Positions 28,145-37,816 of a stretch of 64,000 bases of DNA are shown here, piece after piece. Position 1 is the first letter of the stretch, and each line of letters opens with the position of its first letter. The notes below the pieces were generated by a model. It was given only the letters and a program-made list of their open reading frames with translations. It did not search any database and was not told where the DNA came from. The stretch spans positions 124,001-188,000 of the forward strand of contig NZ_SACM01000006.1 in NCBI RefSeq assembly GCF_004004565.1. The letters run 5' to 3'. The position numbers and the translations under genes are program-made. Source of the DNA: Inhella crocodyli. Its GTDB lineage: Bacteria > Pseudomonadota > Gammaproteobacteria > Burkholderiales > Burkholderiaceae_C.

Positions 28145-28567
28145 GCTCTCCTCCTTTGGCGAGCGCGACGCAGAGAACTCCTGCCGGCTCACCTTGTGTT
28201 GTTCCGGGGAGCATATTCATTTTGCTCTGTGACATTGGCATCTTCTTGCAGGTTCATGCGAGGCATGCACTAGGAAGCTGCGGTAACGCGCAGCTAAGGC
28301 GCGACAAGGTTTTCGACTTGGGAAGTCATCTCACGCCCCGCACTGGACTAGCCTGTAAACCTTTGCGGGCTCTTGGGGCTCCATAGATCCCGATGACCGC
28401 TCATGAGCCGCATCAGTCTAATGAGCTGGCAGTGATGAACGGCGCCTCTCGCTGAACTGCTGTCACCCGTTCAAAACTGCCATCCAAGTTCCACCCCGTC
28501 AGCACTGACCTGCTCCCTAAATTGGTTCTTCATCAACCGTGTCGCGTCGACACCGAGGAGGACCACG
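28145..28567. other. Intergenic region between KAP NTPase and XRE regulator
   Basis: 423 bp between divergently transcribed genes. It must hold both promoters, but I cannot mark -35/-10 boxes securely. No RNA gene or repeat is seen. Confidence 0.5.
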
Positions 28568-29002
28568 ATGACCAAAACTGCCAGCAGCCCCAAGCTCCGC
28601 CTAAACGAACTTTTGCGCCGCCGCATGCTCGACCTGCCCGGGCTGACCAACGCGGAGATTGCCCGCGCACTGGGGTTGCCCAGGCCCAACGTGGTGGCCA
28701 TGATCTTGAGGGGACGCATGAAGCTCCCTCTGACCCGGCTGCCCGCGTTGGCTCGAGTCCTGGAGGTCGACCCGGTGTGGTTGCTTCGGGTCACTCTCGA
28801 CGAGTACACGCCCGCGCTTTGGCAGGTGATTGAGGTGGTGGTCGGTGCTGACGCCCTGCTGTCAGCCCGAGAGCGAGCGCTCATTGAATTTGTACGCACG
28901 CACGCTGGTGGCGCTGACCCTGACCTTCTGAGTGCCCCAACCTTTCGCGAGCAACTTGCCCTGCATGCGTCGGGCGCGATGGTCAGTAGCAAAACAGGCT
29001 GA
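28568..29002 (+). CDS. XRE-type helix-turn-helix regulator
   Basis: 144 residues with GAGGAGGACC before the ATG. A helix-turn-helix is visible at about 25-65 (GLTNAEIARALGLPRPNVVAMILRG, read in parts), of the Cro/C1 type, followed by LPALARVLEVDPVWLL, the usual XRE fourth/fifth helix region. The C-terminal half (about 75-144) is helical and probably dimerises. It precedes zorA by 579 bp on the same strand and is divergent from the KAP gene, so it may control either or both. Confidence 0.8.
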   Translation: MTKTASSPKLRLNELLRRRMLDLPGLTNAEIARALGLPRPNVVAMILRGRMKLPLTRLPALARVLEVDPVWLLRVTLDEYTPALWQVIEVVVGADALLSARERALIEFVRTHAGGADPDLLSAPTFREQLALHASGAMVSSKTG

Positions 29003-29581
29003 ACTGCCCGCTTTCAGTGGGCCCGTAGTCAAGAAAAACACAAAACTTAATCGGGCGGATTTCCGGTCGATCTTGACTACAACCCTACCGGATCCGCAAG
29101 AAAGCCGAGACCCTACACCCCTTATCTGCAAAGCTGGATCCCCTAGGGCTCTGTGCCTTCCTTGGCCCGCAATTCCGTAGGCCCAGTAAGGAAGTCGAGT
29201 GGTCACAGCCCACGGCTCTTTTGCCCCGTAAGGTCGGTCTGTGCCTGGTGCCCATGATGGGTTCAAACACCGCCGATCTTCCTTGAAACGCTGCCTTACA
29301 TTTCCACGCTGGCCAACGTAGCCACTTGACGAGAACGTACACAGGAGAGGGACCTTGACCATTGGCAACTTCATTCATTTGAAGTCTGCGGCCAGCGTGC
29401 TGGCCAAGGGCCCCTCTTAGGCGAACTGGTGTCCCAGGTTCTCAAAGACGACCCGGCCAGCGGGTTGTTCCTCTACCTTGCCGCCAAGAAGTCGACCTTG
29501 CCGACATAGGGCCGCGGTTGCCCATGAGCCGAGCCGGCATGAGCCGGACAGTCATTCCGTTATCCACAGACCGCCGAAACC
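29003..29581. other. Leader region upstream of zorA
   Basis: 579 bp without a clear full-length gene, apart from the possible frameshifted small frame at 29355-29509. It probably carries the Zorya promoter. I cannot place promoter boxes with confidence. Confidence 0.5.
29355..29509 (+). other. Possible small ORF needing a -1 frameshift
   Basis: A TTG at 29355 has AGGAGAGG seven bases before it. The frame reads about 20 residues (TIGNFIHLKSAASVLAKGP) to a stop at 29418. Just before, GGGCCCC (29408-29414) has the X-XXY-YYZ slippery pattern in the right frame. A -1 shift opens a second frame of about 31 residues (LGELVSQVLKDDPASGLFLY and onward) to a stop at 29507. This may be a programmed shift, a decayed gene or chance. 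Confidence 0.25.
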
Positions 29582-31657
29582 ATGCTTGAAAACAAGGAAG
29601 TCCTGAGCACTGTCGTGCATTGGGGTGTGGGAGGGATGCTGACTCTGGCAGCGGTGTTCTTCTTGTGGCAGTTCTTGTTGCCTGCTTGGCGAGCGCGCCG
29701 CGAGTTGGCGCTGGCGATTACCAGACTGGAAACGCTCAAGAAATCCGGCCCCGTACTGGACCTGGACCAGGTCGAGCGAGAGGTAATGGTTAGTGAAGAG
29801 CTGCGCCATTGCTGGAGCGAGTTCCGCGACACACTGCACCCGCAGAAAACGGCCAATGCATTGGGCATGCTAGAGGTCGCGCGCTGGAGGCAAACGGCCA
29901 TGGCCAGCAGCTTCTTCACCGAGCAGGCCCTGGTGGACTCGCCGCTGCGCACGGAGTTCTACAAGCACCTGCCCGGCATCCTGACCGGTGTCGGCATCAT
30001 TGGCACCTTCGGCGGACTGATCTTGGGCTTGATCGGCTTCCAGGTTTCCGACGATGCGACCGTAGTTCGCAAGAGCCTGCAAGACCTGCTGACCAGCGTT
30101 GGCAGTGCATTCTTAGTTTCTGGTTCAGCGATTGCCTTGGCCATGGTGATCACCATGATAGAGAAGGCCATGATCAACGGCCGCTACACCCAAGTAGAAC
30201 GGCTGTGCGGCGTGATCGACAGCCTGTTCGACGCGGGGGCCGGCGAGGAGTACCTGCAGCGCTTGGTGGAGGCCAGCGAGACCTCGGCAACGCAGGCCCT
30301 GCAGATGAAGGAGTCGCTGGTCACCGATCTGAAGCAGGTGCTGACCGAGCTGACCCAGCAACAGATTGCCACGATGAACACGACCAGCAATCAGCTGGGC
30401 ACGTCGATCACGGCAAGCCTGAGTGAGGGACTAAAGGAGCCACTCGCGCGCATCTCAGAAGCTGTGCAGGGCGTTAGTGGCAACCAGCAAGAAGCTGTGA
30501 ACAAGCTACTGACCGACGTGCTTGCCGGCTTTACCGCTCAAATGGAAAGCATGTTTGGCCAACAGATGCGTGGCGTGAACGAGATGCTGGTGCAGACGGC
30601 AGCGACCATTTCACAGGCGTCACAGCGGTTTGAAGCGCTGGCCGGTCAAATTCAACAGGCCGGCACTGGCGCCGTTGAAGGCATGGCCAAGCGTCTGGAC
30701 GAAAGCCTACTTCAGATGCAGGCGCGGCAGGCTGAAGCCAACGAGCAGATGCGTGCTTTCATTGAGCAAATTAAGGCTAGTTCTCAGCAGAGCCAGGCCG
30801 AGTCCGCCGACCTAACCATGGGCATGATGCGCGAGCTCAGCGAAAGCACGGCTGCACTAATCAAGGGTCTGCAAGAGCAAGCCCAAGCCCAGGGAGATGC
30901 GCAGCAGCAGCGCCAGGCCGCAATGGCTCAGCAGGCGAGTGAGCTGCTCAGCGGACAAGCCAAGGCCATGGACAGAATGATGGGGGCGTCGGAAACGGCC
31001 GCCGCGACCATGCGGAACTCGGTAGATGCCATGAAGCGCAGCACCGACGAAAGCATTGCACAACTCGCCGCCGCGACGGAAGCAGCGGCTGCGGCGATGC
31101 GTAATGCGATTGAGTCGCTCAAGCGCGGCACGCACGACAACATCGAGCGCATGGGCATGGGAGCAGAGCGGCTGTTCCAGGCCAGCGACACATTGGGCGC
31201 TCGACTGGTCGACATGCGCTCGGCTTCGGCTGAAGTAGCGGACTCGATGTCCAGCTTGAACAGCGCAACGACGAGCCTGAATCAGGCACTGTCGGCCACG
31301 CAGCTGGCGTTAGGCGACCATCGCGCCGTGCGTGATGCATTGGTCACCATGGTTCGCGACCTGCGCGAAACCGTGGAGGCGGCCAAGCGCGAGGGCGCGA
31401 TGACGAGCCAGCTGGTCAGTCAGTTGCGACTAGCTGCTGATCAGCTGCAGCGCGGCACTCAAGAATCTGAGAGCTACTTGAAGTCAGTTTCTGGTGTGCT
31501 GGCCGAGGCGCATGGGGAGTTCGCGAAGCACATGGAAGCGACGCTGCGCGAAGGCAACAAGACTTTCCACCAAGAACTTGCGCAGGCCACTGGGCTGCTG
31601 AAAGGCGCCATTCAAGACCTGGGTGACGTGCTGGACACATTGCCCCAAGGCAGTTGA
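29582..31657 (+). CDS. zorA: Zorya defence protein ZorA (MotA/ExbB-like channel subunit)
   Basis: 691 residues. With ZorB it forms a proton-driven inner-membrane motor with a long cytoplasmic tail that senses phage infection. Membrane segments are at about 11-36, 137-160 (ILTGVGIIGTFGGLILGLIG, the MotA/TolQ-like core) and 176-200. From about 230 to the end the protein is an almost unbroken amphipathic, Ala/Gln/Ser/Met-rich coiled coil, the tail typical of ZorA. The ATG has no clear ribosome site. It is first of four same-strand genes zorABCD with tight spacing. The set is type I because zorC and zorD follow. Confidence 0.93.
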   Translation: MLENKEVLSTVVHWGVGGMLTLAAVFFLWQFLLPAWRARRELALAITRLETLKKSGPVLDLDQVEREVMVSEELRHCWSEFRDTLHPQKTANALGMLEVARWRQTAMASSFFTEQALVDSPLRTEFYKHLPGILTGVGIIGTFGGLILGLIGFQVSDDATVVRKSLQDLLTSVGSAFLVSGSAIALAMVITMIEKAMINGRYTQVERLCGVIDSLFDAGAGEEYLQRLVEASETSATQALQMKESLVTDLKQVLTELTQQQIATMNTTSNQLGTSITASLSEGLKEPLARISEAVQGVSGNQQEAVNKLLTDVLAGFTAQMESMFGQQMRGVNEMLVQTAATISQASQRFEALAGQIQQAGTGAVEGMAKRLDESLLQMQARQAEANEQMRAFIEQIKASSQQSQAESADLTMGMMRELSESTAALIKGLQEQAQAQGDAQQQRQAAMAQQASELLSGQAKAMDRMMGASETAAATMRNSVDAMKRSTDESIAQLAAATEAAAAAMRNAIESLKRGTHDNIERMGMGAERLFQASDTLGARLVDMRSASAEVADSMSSLNSATTSLNQALSATQLALGDHRAVRDALVTMVRDLRETVEAAKREGAMTSQLVSQLRLAADQLQRGTQESESYLKSVSGVLAEAHGEFAKHMEATLREGNKTFHQELAQATGLLKGAIQDLGDVLDTLPQGS

Positions 31658-31676
31658 TCCAAGGGAGTGCTGAGCG

Positions 31677-32447
31677 ATGTTCACTTCGCAAGCCCGGCCA
31701 CCTAAGCGAGCGCGGGAGGAAGGGGAGAAGCCGTTTTGGATCTCGTTTTCCGACTTGATGTCGGCATTGATGGTCCTGTTCTTGGTCGCGATGACGGTGG
31801 CCCTGCTGGCCGTCACGAAAAAGGTCTCTGACGCTGAACGGGAAGAGCGTGAGCGAACCGAGGCCATTCAAGACCTGATGGGCGAGATAGAGAAGGTCGT
31901 CACCGCCAAGGAGTTCGAAGGCATCAGGGTGATCGGCAACACCATTGACTTCGGCCCCAAGGGCAACTTCGAGAGAGAAGGCCAAAACGTGTTGTCAGTT
32001 CCTCAGCAGCAGGTTCTGAGAGCGTTCACTCCCGTGCTGCTGGACAAGCTTCGCCAGAGCGAAGCCGGGAAACGGTGGTTCAAGCGTGCAGTGGTGGAAG
32101 GCTATGCCAGCCAAACAGGCTCGTACCTGTTCAACCTGAACCTGACGTTGGAGCGCAGCGGTCGTGTGCTGTGCGAGTTGTTGCGAGCTGCCCCTAACCC
32201 GACTGAGACCCTGTCGCTCGAGGATCGCAAGTTGATCGCGACCAAGTTCTTCGTTGGAGGCGCTTCGTTTAACTCGCTGCGTGCTGACGACAGCAGCCGT
32301 CGTATTGAGTTCAAACTGGAGTTCAAGTCGCGCCAGGAACGCGAGCTTGAGGCCGCCAACCCAACGGTCAATGTGGACGAGGCCACCTTGGTCCGAGCCC
32401 TGGACGTCAACGAGCCATGCCTGGTCCAGAATCGATTGGGTCGCTGA
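31677..32447 (+). CDS. zorB: Zorya defence protein ZorB (MotB/OmpA-like)
   Basis: 256 residues. A single membrane helix near the N-terminus (about 20-46) carries the proton-binding Asp26 in WISFSDLMSAL, as in MotB. A periplasmic OmpA-like peptidoglycan-binding domain follows (about 75-235), with VEGYASQTGSY, NLNLTLERSGRVL and a C-terminal RRIEFKLEF. It anchors the ZorA5B2-type motor to the cell wall. It starts 19 bp after zorA and its end overlaps zorC by 31 bp, so the genes form an operon. Confidence 0.94.
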   Translation: MFTSQARPPKRAREEGEKPFWISFSDLMSALMVLFLVAMTVALLAVTKKVSDAEREERERTEAIQDLMGEIEKVVTAKEFEGIRVIGNTIDFGPKGNFEREGQNVLSVPQQQVLRAFTPVLLDKLRQSEAGKRWFKRAVVEGYASQTGSYLFNLNLTLERSGRVLCELLRAAPNPTETLSLEDRKLIATKFFVGGASFNSLRADDSSRRIEFKLEFKSRQERELEAANPTVNVDEATLVRALDVNEPCLVQNRLGR

Positions 32448-34177
32448 GCCGACTATTGGCCGCCGCCATGGAACCGCAACGCGTGTTCCATGCGCCAGTG
32501 TGGGGCGACCCCAAAGCAATGAGCTTGGCTTTGAAGGAGGTACGCAAGGCCTTTGGGTCGGAGGACACCGTTAGGCCAAACTATGACGTGCTGCAGCGCG
32601 CACTGAAGGGCTTTGCCCAGACTCAGACCGTTGCCAATTTCAATGAGTTGAAGTACGTCTGCTACGGGGTTTCGGTGCCAATTGCTGATGCAGGGTGGAG
32701 GCTGATCGACAGCCCGCCCCTCTTTCAGCGGGTATTGAATCTGGTAGACGCTCGGCAGTCCCAGGCTAAGCAGTATCGGCGCTGCTACCAGGGTCTTTTG
32801 AATGCCTACTTGTGCTTTGACAAGCTGGCTCCGTCTGTACCTCAATCGTCAAGCAATTGGTCCAAGCTGGGGAGCTTTCTTGACGAACGCTTGCTAGACA
32901 TCCGAAAGGCTAGCCGCACGCGTGGGGAGCCGCCCAATTGGCTGGAACTGCTATTCAAGAACCGCAATCTGCTGGGCGCTGATCCGTGCAAGCCCTATGC
33001 GCGTTCACTTATGGCGGGTGATCAAGGGCCGCTGCGTTCGGTGTGCGAAGGTTTAGGCATCCCCGACAGCTCTTGGGTCTGGAACGAAGCATTGTTGGCC
33101 TACATCGCGCTTCTATGCGACAGCAGCGACCGAGCGTTCCGGGACGGTCTTGACGGAGCATTGAGCTTGGTAAACGGACGGACGCAACTGCGGATGCCTG
33201 AGACCATTGCGCGCCAAGCGACCGCCATGACAACGGTGCGCTATTCGCGGTGCGCCGATAGGCCCGAGCACATTGAGCTCAGGGATACCGCTGTACAGCG
33301 CGTTGGTAGCCCCTGGCTGGCTCGCGCTGCATGGGACGCCCACGTTGGCAATGAGCCAGCCCGCCAGATGGTGGAGGGATGGCTAAAGCGGAGATTGATC
33401 AAGGACTTCTTTGAGCTACTTGCTCAGGATGGTGGTGCCGATGTTCGGCGCTTGAACTACTGGCTCAAGTGGGAGCCGAAGATCACAGACATGTGGTTTG
33501 TGCTCGGAGCAGACGCACGCCGCAATCCGACCGCGCCGTTCAAAGCATTGAGAGAGCGCATGGAGGGGCGGCGGAGGGTTCTTGACGAGCCCGATGGGAC
33601 CAACAACGCATTTGTGATGCGCATTGGTCCCTTGGTAGTGATCGAGTTCGGTCAAACTGGAAACGCTTGCTACGTATTTGCGGCCAGTGACTTCAACACC
33701 GATCTGGAGGCTGAAGTCTTCACGCTCAATGGCAGGAACCCGCTAAAGCAAAAAATCAACGCAAGCCGTTTAAGTCACCAAGGAAGTTGGGAATCGAAGT
33801 TCGATTTCGATCTTGCTCGGCTGCTACAGCGAACCCCACCGACGAAAGGGGACTTGTACAAGGCACGCGCTCCGGAGGTGGCGCCATACCGCGCGACGAG
33901 TGGCCTTCGAGAACCGATGGTTGTTAGGCCGCAAGTGACCCAGCCACCTGTTGGGATGAACCGATCTTCCGCCTTGGCGCCAAACATCGTGTTCCAGATC
34001 AAGTCCTACTGTGTGCCTCTAGGGATCAGGTTCGAGGACAAGCGCGATCGCTCCGGTGGATCGTTTTGGGTGTACATCACAAACCGCGACCTGCACAGAA
34101 CATTTGTTCGAGCCTTGGAGGTACATGGATTCGTGTTTGCCGAGGGCAAAGGATTCTGGTTCAAGGACAAGAACTAA
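32417..34177 (+). CDS. zorC: Zorya type I protein ZorC (EH-signature)
   Basis: 586 residues of the EH_Signature family that defines type I Zorya. ZorC is a cytosolic DNA-binding effector acting with ZorD after motor activation. Recognisable segments are RRLNYWLKWEPKITDMWFVLG (about 352-372, in parts), VVIEFGQTGNACYVF (about 413-427) and the C-terminal domain with VYITNRD. No classic nuclease motif is seen. ATG 32417 lies inside zorB (31-bp overlap); an ATG at 32468 is an alternative. It ends 2 bp before zorD. Confidence 0.88.
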   Translation: MPGPESIGSLSRLLAAAMEPQRVFHAPVWGDPKAMSLALKEVRKAFGSEDTVRPNYDVLQRALKGFAQTQTVANFNELKYVCYGVSVPIADAGWRLIDSPPLFQRVLNLVDARQSQAKQYRRCYQGLLNAYLCFDKLAPSVPQSSSNWSKLGSFLDERLLDIRKASRTRGEPPNWLELLFKNRNLLGADPCKPYARSLMAGDQGPLRSVCEGLGIPDSSWVWNEALLAYIALLCDSSDRAFRDGLDGALSLVNGRTQLRMPETIARQATAMTTVRYSRCADRPEHIELRDTAVQRVGSPWLARAAWDAHVGNEPARQMVEGWLKRRLIKDFFELLAQDGGADVRRLNYWLKWEPKITDMWFVLGADARRNPTAPFKALRERMEGRRRVLDEPDGTNNAFVMRIGPLVVIEFGQTGNACYVFAASDFNTDLEAEVFTLNGRNPLKQKINASRLSHQGSWESKFDFDLARLLQRTPPTKGDLYKARAPEVAPYRATSGLREPMVVRPQVTQPPVGMNRSSALAPNIVFQIKSYCVPLGIRFEDKRDRSGGSFWVYITNRDLHRTFVRALEVHGFVFAEGKGFWFKDKN

Positions 34178-34179
34178 AC

Positions 34180-37100
34180 ATGTTTGACAGACTTTTTGGT
34201 CGAGGCAGTTCCGCCACAACGCATGCACGCAGCGCGTCACCCGTAGTGACGGAAGAGGGGCTCGTTTATCCCGCCCCCAACGGCGACGCAGCTGCGTGGC
34301 TGAGCAGTCCTTTCCAGTTCGAACACGCGGCCGATTTGGGCGCGCGGCTCGGACAGGTCTTCGTCGAAGGGTTTGGCACTCGGCGCCAAGGAGACTTTCT
34401 GCTTGGCTGGGGGGACGTGTACCAACTGTTGGCCCACCCCGAACTTGCCAGTTATCAAGAGGCCCTTTCGATACCGCCGCAGACAACAGCTCGTCCACGG
34501 CTTTTGAGCCGCGGCGCGTTGATGGATTCGGACTTCTCAGTGCTACTCGATAGCTGGGTCGACGACCAAGGACGTCCTCTTCAACCTGCGCCTCGCTTGC
34601 TCGGTCGCGTGCTGACCGTAGGCAACGAGCGAAGCTTGGTACCCGCTGAAGTTGACGAATTGCTGAGCGAGATTGCTTCGTTCCACGCCTGCCCGCCCGC
34701 AGCGAGAAGTTTGGCGTTCAAGGAGCAGGTCTTTGGTCGCTTGCGTCGATTGGCAAAGGCGACGGGCTGTCCTGTCTCCGACTATGTCGAACGCACCGTC
34801 GTGCTGACGCCCGAGAAGTTGCAGCTGAGCTTAGATGGGCGCGGCGATGCTGACGGCAAATTGGTGGAGGTCACCCCGGGTTTTGAGGATGCGCCTACTG
34901 AATGGCTGTCGGTGTTTGATCGCATGCCACTTCAAGACAGCTACGACGTACCTGATGGCGCGTCGCTAGTTCGTGTGGTGCTCACGCCAGAGGTTAAGTC
35001 GGTCCTGGCTGAGGTTAAGGCGATGCCGGGGCGGCGAGTGGCGGGCCACCGAGCACAGGCATTCGTTCGAAATCCCTTTGCGGTGCTTGGTGATGCGGCC
35101 AAGAGTGTGATCGATGCCGAGCAGTTCGAGGAGGCGCTAGAAAACGCCGGCATTCACTTCACCCGATTCACGCCGCGCGTTGAGCGTGGCGCACAGGGTG
35201 AGGTTGTGCGAGTGGCCTTGATCGTCGAGACCTTGGCACCGTTGGGTGTTCAGTCTGAACCCGTGTGGCTAGAAGAGCCGAGGCATCTCGATACCTTTGT
35301 CTCAAAGCTAGACGAGGCCTTGACCTATGGCGCGCAGTGCTTCCGCTGGAAGCAACATGAGTTGGAGGTAGTGGGCGAGTCCATCGAGCATTTGGGTCTG
35401 ATGAGCGCATGGCTGCGAGAGTGGCTACAGCCAACTTTGTGGACGGCCGATGAGGTGCTTGACATCTCCCGCTACGCCGAACGCATCGAGGGATTTGGCG
35501 AAGAGACGCCCTACGTCACACCGGTCATTGCTCGAACAGACTCGGGAAACAACTGGTTCGAGGGCAACGTCACTGTAGGACTCAAGCTAAAGCCTGCGGG
35601 CGGTGACGAGCCTGCATTGGTGCCCTATCGCTTTGACGAGGTTCCGTCTCTGGAAGAGGCAGTGGGTCAGGCTGAACGTCAGGGCCAAGACACCGTGCGC
35701 CTACCCGGGCTGCAAAGGCCCGTGCCCTTACAGGACGCAAAGCGTGCTGTAGCCGCCTTGGCGAAGGCGGTCATTGAAGTTCGAAAGCAAGAGTTCGAGC
35801 CGACCGAGGCGGGAGGTGTCAGTCGTCCGAAGAAGCGACTGGTGGTCAAGCGCAACCTCGACGAAGTTGATTACAACGAGGAACGCGCCGACTCTTTGCG
35901 TTGTCTGTCCGAGCAAGAGCCGTGGTTGCCAAGCACCCTTCGACCGGAGATCCAGCTCAAACCGCACCAACTGGAGGGCGTGGCGTGGCTGCAGCACTTG
36001 TGGGAGGCATCGCCAGACCGTTGCCGTGGAGCGCTGTTGGCCGACGACATGGGCTTGGGCAAGACCTTGCAGCTCTTGACTTTCATAGCTGCGTGCTTTG
36101 AGAAGAATCCGACGCTTGCGCCTGCCCTTGTAGTGGCGCCGGTAGCTCTGCTAGAGAACTGGAGGCAGGAGCTTGAGCGATTCTTTTTGCCCGGCACCTT
36201 GCCCCTGCTGATGCTGTACGGCGACTCGCTCAAAGCACTTAGAGCTGGCAAGCATGATGTGGATGCGGAGCTACGACACCAAGGCGTGACCCGCTTGTTG
36301 AAAAAGAACTGGGTGGGTGATGCAAAGCTGGTTCTGACCACCTACGAAACGATGCGCGACCTGGAGTTCGCATTGGCAGCTCAGCCTTGGTCAGTGATGG
36401 TTTGCGACGAGGCCCAGAAGATCAAGACACCAGGCGCGATGGTTACGCGTTCGGCCAAGAAGCAGCAGGTCCGATTCCGCATTGCTTGTACAGGCACACC
36501 GGTCGAGAACACCCTGGCGGATCTCTGGTGCTTGTTCGACTTCATCCAGGCCGGGATGCTGGGAGCGCTGAATCACTTTTCGCGCACTTACCGCCAACCA
36601 ATCGAAGCGAAGACGCCTGAACAGCGGGCGAAGGTGGCAGAGCTGCGCGCCTTGATAGAGCCGCAGATCAAGCATCGAAAAAAGATTGACGTTGCGAAGG
36701 ACCTACCAACTCCCGTTGAGGAGGCTGCCTGCAAAGCTTTGCCAATGTCGGTCTACCAGCGGCGTTTGTATGACGGGGCCATGCGCGTGCTTCAAGAGCA
36801 ACGAGCCACCAATCCCACGGCGCAGCTTCAGGCACTTATGGCAATCCGCAAGATCTGCTCTGACCCGCACGGACATGCCGAGAGCGACGTTCGAGCGATT
36901 TCCGTACAACGCCTGGTGAATGAGTCACCCAAGTTGGGCTGGTTGGTCGACCTGCTGAAGGGGCTGGCTGCCCGGCCAGCTGATGACCACAAGGTCATAG
37001 TCTTTTGCGAATTCCGCGAGTTGCAACTCGTGCTTCAGAGGGTCATCGCGGCGTTCTTTGGATTCGCACCGAGCATCGTTAACGGTGACACGACTGCTGA

Positions 37101-37461
37101 TCCCAGGGCGTCCGAAGGGCGTCAGCAGCTGATAGATCAGTTTCAGCGGAAGCAGGGCTTCAACGTCATCATCCTGTCCCCTCTTGCTGTTGGATTCGGC
37201 GTCAATATCCAAGCCGCAAACCATGTCGTTCACTTCACTCGAACGTGGAACCCGGCGAAAGAGGATCAAGCGACCGCTCGGGCGTACCGAATTGGACAGA
37301 CTAGAACGGTGTCGGTTTACTACCCAGGAGTCGTCGCCGATGGCATCAAGAGCTTTGATCAAACACTTGATGAACTGCTTGGCCGAAAGCGCGCCCTTGC
37401 GGCGGACATGCTCAACGGCTGCAGCGACTTGAGGGTTGGTGACTTCGCCGAACTCATGTGA
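34180..37461 (+). CDS. zorD: Zorya type I helicase-nuclease ZorD
   Basis: 1093 residues. A large N-terminal regulatory half (about 1-590) precedes an SNF2-family helicase: LKPHQLEGVAWL, Walker A DDMGLGKTLQ (about 615-624), DEAQ box VCDEAQKIK (about 741), CTGTPVENTLADLW (motif III), and C-terminal VIVFCEF, ILSPLAVGFGVNIQ and DQATARAYRIGQ (about 1030). ZorD is the DNA-degrading effector of type I Zorya. The frame opens at 34066 inside zorC, but ATG 34180, two bases after the zorC stop, gives MFDRLFGRG and is chosen. It is the last operon gene and appears intact. Confidence 0.92.
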   Translation: MFDRLFGRGSSATTHARSASPVVTEEGLVYPAPNGDAAAWLSSPFQFEHAADLGARLGQVFVEGFGTRRQGDFLLGWGDVYQLLAHPELASYQEALSIPPQTTARPRLLSRGALMDSDFSVLLDSWVDDQGRPLQPAPRLLGRVLTVGNERSLVPAEVDELLSEIASFHACPPAARSLAFKEQVFGRLRRLAKATGCPVSDYVERTVVLTPEKLQLSLDGRGDADGKLVEVTPGFEDAPTEWLSVFDRMPLQDSYDVPDGASLVRVVLTPEVKSVLAEVKAMPGRRVAGHRAQAFVRNPFAVLGDAAKSVIDAEQFEEALENAGIHFTRFTPRVERGAQGEVVRVALIVETLAPLGVQSEPVWLEEPRHLDTFVSKLDEALTYGAQCFRWKQHELEVVGESIEHLGLMSAWLREWLQPTLWTADEVLDISRYAERIEGFGEETPYVTPVIARTDSGNNWFEGNVTVGLKLKPAGGDEPALVPYRFDEVPSLEEAVGQAERQGQDTVRLPGLQRPVPLQDAKRAVAALAKAVIEVRKQEFEPTEAGGVSRPKKRLVVKRNLDEVDYNEERADSLRCLSEQEPWLPSTLRPEIQLKPHQLEGVAWLQHLWEASPDRCRGALLADDMGLGKTLQLLTFIAACFEKNPTLAPALVVAPVALLENWRQELERFFLPGTLPLLMLYGDSLKALRAGKHDVDAELRHQGVTRLLKKNWVGDAKLVLTTYETMRDLEFALAAQPWSVMVCDEAQKIKTPGAMVTRSAKKQQVRFRIACTGTPVENTLADLWCLFDFIQAGMLGALNHFSRTYRQPIEAKTPEQRAKVAELRALIEPQIKHRKKIDVAKDLPTPVEEAACKALPMSVYQRRLYDGAMRVLQEQRATNPTAQLQALMAIRKICSDPHGHAESDVRAISVQRLVNESPKLGWLVDLLKGLAARPADDHKVIVFCEFRELQLVLQRVIAAFFGFAPSIVNGDTTADPRASEGRQQLIDQFQRKQGFNVIILSPLAVGFGVNIQAANHVVHFTRTWNPAKEDQATARAYRIGQTRTVSVYYPGVVADGIKSFDQTLDELLGRKRALAADMLNGCSDLRVGDFAELM

Positions 37462-37816
37462 TTCGCTTCAGCAGTACGGCTCATGACAGCCATCCCTCCT
37501 TTGGCTGCTCCAGAGCGACTGCCTTCAGGGCCCGTACTCAGAAGCACTGTTTTGCATGCCTCTTAAACAGATTTGGATTCCTGCATCTATGCATGCTGGT
37601 CTTCCGATGAGCGGCTAAGCCGATGCTCCTATCTCCGCCATCTTTGCCGCCACAGTTGGCTGGAAGCAGGAGTGCTTGGTTGAGTGGCGGTTCGAGTCCC
37701 AGGCTCCCCCCCGCGCCTGGCGCCTTGAGTACTTCGTCGTGCTGGGCTTGCCAATTTTGAACATTCCAGGATCTATCCATGCGGCATAAGTTGCGCCGTT
37801 TCGCATGAGGCCACCT
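37462..37816. other. Gene-free stretch after zorD
   Basis: 355 bp. No convincing frame. A GGTTCGAGTCCC string near 37691 resembles a tRNA T-loop, but its stem does not pair and no other arms are present. It presumably carries the promoter of the next gene. Confidence 0.5.

Noticed and set aside
37681-37720. tRNA-like GGTTCGAGTCCC string
   Set aside because: T-stem does not pair and other tRNA arms are absent.
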